Positions 59,199 through 64,000 of a DNA stretch of 64,000 nt are shown piece after piece (positions within the stretch are counted from its first letter, which is position 1; each line of letters begins with the position of its first letter). This DNA comes from JALYOK01 sp963840785 (GTDB lineage: Bacteria > Pseudomonadota > Gammaproteobacteria > Burkholderiales > JALYOK01). The notes below the pieces were generated by a model that saw nothing but the letters and a program-made list of their open reading frames with translations, was not told where the DNA came from and searched no databases. The DNA is taken from contig CAWJAF010000003.1 of NCBI GenBank assembly GCA_963840785.1, forward strand, positions 434,001 to 498,000, in the 5' to 3' direction. The translations under genes and the position numbers were made by a program.

Positions 59199-61597
59199 GC
59201 CGAGGTCCTTTCTAAAAATGGCTGCAACCAAACATCGGGATCGTCCGACCCAAACTCTTCGATCAAGCTATGTAGGATTTGCACGTTGGTCGTTGTGCCA
59301 GACAAAATGGGAATGAAGTGCCGCAATTCGGACAAGTCGAGTTTGGCGAGCACAGAATCTTTTCCGTGCTTGATCAAAAATACGCGCTCGCTCGGATTAA
59401 GCGTTCGGATGATTTCAAACTCGCCATCGCTTAGACTGAATTGGTCAACATAGCTCGCGCGGTCGGCTTTCTCGTTCGCCATGAAAATCTTCGTCGCCGT
59501 CTGTTTCACCAAATTGTCCGAACCATACTTGTAGGTCGCGGCGAGATCAGGTGTGACGAAGACGACCATGCCGTTTCGCTTACGCAATGTCGTGAGCCAG
59601 TCGTCGAGCATCGGCGGGAAATAGGGATTGCGGATTAACTTGGCGCCTTCTTCCAGAACGATGATTACCGGCTGGCCATCCAGCACCATCTGAATTCGAT
59701 GAAACAAATACGCAACGACCGGCGCGCAGGCGTTGTCGTCATTGATGATTTGCCCCATTTCAAAACCATACAGCCGGTTCGAGAATCCCAAAACGTCTTC
59801 ATCGTTGTCGAAAAGCGCTGCATAACGTCCCGCGCCGTACCAGTTCGTTAGCCGCCCGCCGAGACGGCCCGGGCTTTTTAGGCCGAAGAACTCGGAAACG
59901 TGCTCAAGCTTGCGGTCGGAAATGTCGAGCGAATAGTTGCCTTCAACGGCTTGCTTGATGACTTCGATATCTTCCGCAGTTAGGCTTTCGCCGAATGCCG
60001 TTAGCAACAATCCGAACCACTTGTTCAGAAAATCCCGATTGGTCGGCGTGTCCGGCAATTGCAAGGGATTGAATCCAGTTTTCTTGCCAAGCGAGATCAT
60101 CGAATGCACGCCGCGCATCGCGCGGATGAATATTTCCGCGCCATGATCTTTGTCGAAATAGATCACCATCGGATCAACCTTGGCCGACTGGGCAATCAGG
60201 AAATTCATCAACGTACTTTTACCGACACCGGTCGGCGCGGCGAAAAGCGTGTGCCCTACCTGTTCTACATGCCAATTGAAATAGTAGGGCGTGCCGCTTC
60301 GAGTTTCGAGAACTGAGATCGACGGACCCCAGTGATTACCGATTGGCGAGCCACAGTTATAGTTATGCAGCGAAGCGAATGCCGCGAAATTCATGCTCGA
60401 AATCATCGAGCCGCGCGTAATGTAGGGGAAATTGCCAGGAAGCTGCGCCCAGTAGCACAACTCCATATTCAAATCCTCGCGCACGGCGACGACGCCGATG
60501 TTCACGAATGCGTCGGTGACTAACGCTAACGCGCGATCCAGTTCCGGCATGTCGTTTGCACGAACCGTTACGGTCAGATGGTGCAGTCCCTCGGCAAGCC
60601 GGCCGGCGGTGATATCGTCTAGTGCTTCGTCGATCTCCTCGATTTGGCTTAATGAACGATCTTCCACCTGTTCCATGCGCCGTTGCTGCATTTCCATCGC
60701 TTCTTTAGCTTTTGGCCGATCAACGAACACGAACGATTGGGTGATGATCATTTCAACCGGCACGGTGAGAAAGTCGTCGAGCAAGCCGTACTCGGTAGAG
60801 CTTTCGTATTCCTTAATGCTCAGTATCGCGCCGACCCGGCTTCGGTTAATTCCACGAACCTCAAATGCATCGCGGCCGAAAATGAGTCGATTGCATGGGA
60901 GATATCGGCACAAATCCATGCGCGGAATTCGCATTGGACGATCTTCGCAATTGGTGAGAAATCCGACGAAGCGTAGCAATTCCGAGAAAATGCCACGTGG
61001 CGTTTCAACCGAACCCAACAATTGCGGTCGGTATTCGCTGAGGCTCGTCATAATTCTGGCTGTAAGTTCTTCCAGGTCTTTGGCCGCACCGCGCAGCGCC
61101 AGTTCATGCTCGCGGTTAAGGCGCTTTCCGAGGACTTGGCTTACGAATCCATTCAATCCGGCGACGCCGGACATGCGCGGTTTTCGAACGATGGACAAAT
61201 AAATATCGTTGACGAAAAGCTCTAGTCTTTGGTGCCGGACCTTCCATGCTTCATTGAGATCGTGCGCAAATCCGCGCGGATAGCGCCCGCCGGGATAAAC
61301 ATGTTGCTTACGCCGAACGGTATGGACGTAGAGCGCGTATTGGCTTTTGGCCATGGTACGTAGCAAATTATTTCGAAAACGCTTTCGTAGCCGCAGATAG
61401 TTGTCGGACGAGGTTTCAAAGGGCAAGCCTTCGATCTTGATGACCTGAATCAGATCCTCGTTACGGGTCAGCAAGGTATTGTCGTTGTACAGGGCGACAT
61501 ACGGAACGTGTTCCGATTCGCTCACTTCGCGTTTTGCTGACGGCGCGAAATGTGGAACCGGTTGCTTGAGTTTTAAGCCGAGATCAAAAGGGATCAT
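59195..61597 (-). CDS. virB4: VirB4 type IV secretion ATPase
   Basis: 800 residues from the ATG at 61597 (GGGGAGG upstream), intact. Walker A is TLFAAPTGVGKSTLMNFLIA, Walker B GQPVIIVLEEGAKLIRN, and the arginine region NGMVVFVTPDLAATYKYGSD. The N-terminal CagE/TrbE/VirB family region contains SEHVPYVALYNDNTLLTRNE. It powers pilus biogenesis and transfer. It lies 5 bases after virB3. Confidence 0.95.
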   Translation of the reverse strand: MIPFDLGLKLKQPVPHFAPSAKREVSESEHVPYVALYNDNTLLTRNEDLIQVIKIEGLPFETSSDNYLRLRKRFRNNLLRTMAKSQYALYVHTVRRKQHVYPGGRYPRGFAHDLNEAWKVRHQRLELFVNDIYLSIVRKPRMSGVAGLNGFVSQVLGKRLNREHELALRGAAKDLEELTARIMTSLSEYRPQLLGSVETPRGIFSELLRFVGFLTNCEDRPMRIPRMDLCRYLPCNRLIFGRDAFEVRGINRSRVGAILSIKEYESSTEYGLLDDFLTVPVEMIITQSFVFVDRPKAKEAMEMQQRRMEQVEDRSLSQIEEIDEALDDITAGRLAEGLHHLTVTVRANDMPELDRALALVTDAFVNIGVVAVREDLNMELCYWAQLPGNFPYITRGSMISSMNFAAFASLHNYNCGSPIGNHWGPSISVLETRSGTPYYFNWHVEQVGHTLFAAPTGVGKSTLMNFLIAQSAKVDPMVIYFDKDHGAEIFIRAMRGVHSMISLGKKTGFNPLQLPDTPTNRDFLNKWFGLLLTAFGESLTAEDIEVIKQAVEGNYSLDISDRKLEHVSEFFGLKSPGRLGGRLTNWYGAGRYAALFDNDEDVLGFSNRLYGFEMGQIINDDNACAPVVAYLFHRIQMVLDGQPVIIVLEEGAKLIRNPYFPPMLDDWLTTLRKRNGMVVFVTPDLAATYKYGSDNLVKQTATKIFMANEKADRASYVDQFSLSDGEFEIIRTLNPSERVFLIKHGKDSVLAKLDLSELRHFIPILSGTTTNVQILHSLIEEFGSDDPDVWLQPFLERTSA

Positions 61598-61602
61598 ACG
61601 AA

Positions 61603-61893
61603 TTACCTCCCCATAAGCATGCCATTGCGGCATTTCATTACTTTCTGCACTTTCGCGCTCACGATGTCGAAGAATCGGGAATCCTTAAGGCAAACCAGAT
61701 ACCCGATCGCATGCAATAGCGGAAATGCGATTAGGAACCAGAAAAACGATCCGCTGCCGACGAACAACATGACGCACATCCAGAGATTCAAAATGAAAAA
61801 CGACTGCGTCACGCCGGCGTACATCGCGGGCCGGGTGAGCCCCGCGACCAGCGGATCGCCTTCTTCTAGGTAGCGTTCCTCACGAAAGGCCAT
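61603..61893 (-). CDS. virB3: VirB3 inner-membrane protein
   Basis: 96 residues: GDPLVAGLTRPAMYAGVTQS is the VirB3 signature (..D.L..GLTRPAM..GV). Two hydrophobic stretches follow (FFILNLWMCVMLFVGSGSFF, FLIAFPLLHAIGYLVCL). It normally works with VirB4. It lies 7 bases after virB2. Confidence 0.92.
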   Translation of the reverse strand: MAFREERYLEEGDPLVAGLTRPAMYAGVTQSFFILNLWMCVMLFVGSGSFFWFLIAFPLLHAIGYLVCLKDSRFFDIVSAKVQKVMKCRNGMLMGR

Positions 61894-61900
61894 GCTTCAC

Positions 61901-62200
61901 TCACGCAGTGAAGAAATCCACGATAGACGCGCCGCCGAATACGAGCGCAACGCCGCCAACCCAACCCAATGCCAGGCGTTTACTCCACCACCCGGACCAC
62001 ATACCGTAACCGAGTACGGCGAGGGCGATGATGGCAGCGGCGCGCGCCCATCGATTTGTCAGAAGATCGACACCTTTGTCGAGGGCTTTGGTTACGGCGT
62101 CTTGGGCCATTGCGTCGGTTGGAAGCAACGTTATGGCAAGTAAGCCGACAGACGCTACGAAAAGAAATGTCGATCGGCCGGGGTTGGCAGTATTGTTCAT
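61901..62200 (-). CDS. virB2: VirB2 major pilin
   Basis: 99 residues. Long signal peptide (STFLFVASVGLLAITLLPTDAMAQ), then DAVTKALDKGVDLLTNRWAR and two hydrophobic helices (AAAIIALAVLGYGMWSGWW, LGWVGGVALVFGGASIVDFF) with the short basic turn between, as in VirB2/TrbC pilins. First gene of the virB operon; no virB1 transglycosylase precedes it. Confidence 0.9.
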   Translation of the reverse strand: MNNTANPGRSTFLFVASVGLLAITLLPTDAMAQDAVTKALDKGVDLLTNRWARAAAIIALAVLGYGMWSGWWSKRLALGWVGGVALVFGGASIVDFFTA

Positions 62201-62390
62201 CTCGTCACCTCATTAAACTACAGCGTTGGACGGAACTTACAAAACTATGAAACTGTCTATACGTAAAGCAATGTTTGCAATACACGGTTTCGTAAAGATT
62301 TGAACGCATCTTTGTGGCACTTTAACGAATCGGAATTAATCTTTCGGAACCCGTTGGAGCGAAGTCTAACGCCAACTGGGTAGGTTATAC

Positions 62391-62420
62391 CTAGCAAATT
62401 TGACCCCCTAATTTGCCTTG
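62391..62420. promoter_or_regulatory. 30-bp palindrome, candidate tra operator B
   Basis: CTAGCAAATTTG-ACCCCCT-AATTTGCCTTG aligns with the 31-bp site at 31897 at all but a few positions. It lies in the divergent promoter region between virB2 and the zinc-ribbon/LuxR genes. Confidence 0.65.
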
Positions 62421-62493
62421 CGCAATTTTTTTATTTGTGGTAACAAGCTGGAATAAAGTAGTACATAAGCATCCCACTTCGAGGAAACAACAC

Positions 62494-62799
62494 ATGGGAA
62501 TTCGAAGATTCGCTGCTGAAAGTACGACGAAATCGTTGGTCTGTCCGCATTGCGACACGGAACATCCGGACGATTGGGAGTGTATTGAATCCGACCAGCT
62601 TAGCCAGATGCGCTGTAGCGATTGCGGAACAGTTTTTGCGTTTTATCTCGGTCAATGCGCCCGCTGCGCGGAAGAATCAATATTCCTTTGGGCAAATCAA
62701 CCTTCACCATACTGGCGCGCAGTTCTCGTCTGCCAGTTCTGCGGAGATCCGCAACATGAGTTCATCAACGAAACGAATAGTTCGGCCCGCATTCGCTGA
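62494..62799 (+). CDS. Zinc-ribbon protein, function unknown
   Basis: 101 residues from an ATG with GAGG about 10 bases upstream: MGIRRFAAESTTKSLVCPHC. It has four CxxC pairs (CPHC, CSDC, CARC, CQFC), suggesting two zinc sites. HCDTEHPDDWECIESDQLSQ and FAFYLGQCARCAEESIFLWA have no name I recognise. It is transcribed away from the virB operon and overlaps the next ORF by 44 bases. Confidence 0.65.
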   Translation: MGIRRFAAESTTKSLVCPHCDTEHPDDWECIESDQLSQMRCSDCGTVFAFYLGQCARCAEESIFLWANQPSPYWRAVLVCQFCGDPQHEFINETNSSARIR

Positions 62800-63055
62800 A
62801 TTTTCTCAGACGATCGGCAAGGAGATCATTAAGGTTCGCCTATACAAGGAACAGGTCGGCTATCTTTGCGAACGCGAGCTCATCGAATCCGATGGAAGCA
62901 CCTTCACCCAAGTTTTACCATTTACCACTACTAATGAGGTCCGGGAATTTCTTCACTGCGACCCACACTTTTCGACAATCAAAACATGCGCCAATACGTT
63001 GCTGGGCAAATTGGCGTTGGAGGTACCTCATGAACGCCCTTCACCAAACACCTAA
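62756..63055 (+). CDS. Hypothetical 99-aa protein
   Basis: MSSSTKRIVRPAFAEFSQTI starts inside the preceding gene in another frame. Then KEIIKVRLYKEQVGYLCERE and TFTQVLPFTTTNEVREFLHC follow, and the end is PHERPSPNT. Three overlapping genes with a ribosome site for the LuxR gene inside this one suggest translational coupling. No domain is recognised. Confidence 0.55.
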   Translation: MSSSTKRIVRPAFAEFSQTIGKEIIKVRLYKEQVGYLCERELIESDGSTFTQVLPFTTTNEVREFLHCDPHFSTIKTCANTLLGKLALEVPHERPSPNT

Positions 63056-63791
63056 AGCAATCGTCAATCGTCAGACAAACATTCAGGAGGCAATACTTCG
63101 AATCAAAGACTGTCGCAGCCAAACGGAAGTCGCGGCACTTCTTCAAGACATTACTGGACGTTTCGGCGTCACGTCATATGTCTTTGTCAGCATCCGCTCC
63201 GACGATTCCGGATCGGCGAATTACCGCTACTTGATTGGCTGCGCGTCAAAGTGGTGTCAGATCTATACCGCGAAAAAGTGGTTGTACGTTGATCCATTCA
63301 TCCAATATGCGCGCAACAATAGTATGCCTATCGCTGGCTCAGCGATTCAACCCAATACTGCGGGTCAAGCCGAATTGCTTGCGACTGCTGCGGAACACGG
63401 TTTCCGTAGCGGCGCGGTCATTCCGGCACATTCGGGAAACAGTAAGCGCATTGGTGTTCTTTATTTAGGCAGCGAATTGCCGCCGGACCAGATCGAACCC
63501 AAGTTGATGCAAAATCGATCGTTGCTTCGCGCCGTTGCGATGGAGATTTTTGAATGGTGGGACGCGCAGATTCGCGCGGAAGTTATCGCCAGCCTAAACG
63601 TCAATGACGTGGACGTTGCCTTACTGAAATTGGTGCACGAGGGATTCACGTCCGAAGAGATTGCGAAGCTATTAGACATTGCCAAGCCCGTCATTCAAAC
63701 AAAAATTCGGCATCTCAATGAAAAATTCGAAGTTCGCAGTAAAAAACAAGCTGCCGAAAAAGCTATTGAGCTGGGCATTTTAGCGGCGTAG
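63030..63791 (+). CDS. LuxR-type regulator (autoinducer-binding and HTH domains)
   Basis: 253 residues, ATG at 63030 with GGAGG. The autoinducer-binding domain contains YRYLIGCASKWCQIYTAKKW and YVDPFIQYARNN, matching the W...Y....DP pattern, plus IPAHSGNSKRIGVLYLGSE. The C-terminal HTH is VNDVDVALLKLVHEGFTSEE-IAKLLDIAKPVIQTKIRHLNEKFEV. No luxI-type synthase is in the window, so it may be a LuxR solo controlling transfer genes or the gene at 63901. Confidence 0.85.
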   Translation: MNALHQTPKAIVNRQTNIQEAILRIKDCRSQTEVAALLQDITGRFGVTSYVFVSIRSDDSGSANYRYLIGCASKWCQIYTAKKWLYVDPFIQYARNNSMPIAGSAIQPNTAGQAELLATAAEHGFRSGAVIPAHSGNSKRIGVLYLGSELPPDQIEPKLMQNRSLLRAVAMEIFEWWDAQIRAEVIASLNVNDVDVALLKLVHEGFTSEEIAKLLDIAKPVIQTKIRHLNEKFEVRSKKQAAEKAIELGILAA

Positions 63792-63820
63792 ATGCCGACA
63801 ACATAAAGTTGATTCCGCGG

Positions 63821-63835
63821 CATATTGCCAATATG
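63821..63835. promoter_or_regulatory. 15-bp palindrome upstream of the 63901 gene
   Basis: CATATTG-C-CAATATG is perfect and lies 66 bases before the start codon at 63901 and 30 bases after the LuxR stop. It may be a LuxR-type operator, although it is shorter than a canonical 20-base lux box. Confidence 0.45.
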
Positions 63836-63900
63836 TCACGTTTTTTTGCGCTACGGGGTAATGCCGTTTTTACAATTCGGTGAAATTTAAGGAGCCTCAA

Positions 63901-64000
63901 ATGACACAGAATTTTTATATCAAATCTCTGGGTTTTGGCCTTTGTTTAGTCGTCCCATTATTGCCGATCATCGGTTACGCTATCGGAACCACTTGGCTAA
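63901..64000 (+). CDS. Start of a membrane protein (runs off the window)
   Basis: ATG at 63901 with AAGGAG nine bases upstream: MTQNFYIKSLGFGLCLVVPL, then LPIIGYAIGTTWL. The first 33 residues are hydrophobic with a helix but no clear cleavage site. The family cannot be named from this fragment. Confidence 0.6.
   Translation, partial: MTQNFYIKSLGFGLCLVVPLLPIIGYAIGTTWL

Noticed and set aside
27025..64000. Integrase gene or att site proving an ICE
   Set aside because: No tyrosine or serine integrase, tRNA or flanking direct repeat was found in this part of the window. The element could equally be a plasmid; the serine recombinase at 21735 belongs to the small nested element.
1..64000. tRNA or rRNA genes
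   Set aside because: I looked for tRNA-like cloverleafs and conserved rRNA segments by eye and saw none; a covariance search would be needed to exclude divergent tRNAs.

Overview
The window reads as a piece of a Pseudomonadota genome, most likely gamma or beta; I could not place it further. The evidence is Gram-negative machinery throughout: a type I secretion operon with an RTX substrate, periplasmic signal peptides, a VirB-type type IV secretion system, a LuxR-type regulator and lipoproteins. Many genes look broken, but in seven or more places I checked by hand adding or removing one base, nearly always inside a homopolymer, restores one continuous protein of normal family length. I therefore treat most frameshifts as sequence errors and give full gene spans. 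Only genes cut by mobile elements, plus one isolated fragment, are called pseudogenes.

Region 1 (1-12.6 kb) is ordinary accessory chromosome. It holds a partial SUMF1-type secreted protein, an RTX / ABC / HlyD secretion operon (minus strand), a secreted FG-GAP repeat protein sharing a 42-bp leader with the RTX gene, small secreted proteins, a MORN-variant protein, a CitE-like lyase and a methyltransferase. Four copies of a 37-39 bp stem-loop lie at gene ends.

Region 2 (12.9-27 kb) has been remodelled by transposition. An IS5-type element (13532-15173) sits between a 3'-truncated phoX-like gene and a 3'-truncated branched-chain amino-acid-type binding protein. Next come an alpha/beta hydrolase and a large ATPase/BTAD regulator. 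A second alpha/beta hydrolase is split by a 5.9-kb IS21-family element with an AAGG target duplication. The istA gene of that element is itself split by a 3.3-kb serine-recombinase element, and removing it restores a 515-codon istA reading frame exactly.

Region 3 (27.5-37 and 52.6-64 kb) is the backbone of a conjugative plasmid or integrative element. It has an SOS cassette (SRAP peptidase, LexA-like repressor with a GAAC-N4-GTTC box, DNA polymerase IV), a large inverted repeat, SSB, a relaxosome accessory protein, coupling protein TraD, MOBF relaxase TraI, a complete minus-strand virB2-virB11 operon (no virB1 seen), and a LuxR-type regulator beside it. A nearly identical 30-31 bp palindrome occurs upstream of the mobilisation genes and upstream of the virB operon and may be a shared operator.

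Region 4 (37.6-52.3 kb) is cargo: a 14.7-kb anti-phage defence island on the minus strand with tightly packed genes. In transcription order it carries an SNF2 helicase, a 47-aa protein, a DUF2130 protein, a SIR2-HerA pair, a type III-like methyltransferase (Mod), a DUF1016 PD-(D/E)XK nuclease, a type III Res helicase-nuclease, a 39-aa ORF, a NERD protein and an Mrr-type nuclease. Many junctions are 4-bp ATGA overlaps, so the set is probably expressed as one unit. This is the most interesting system in the window.
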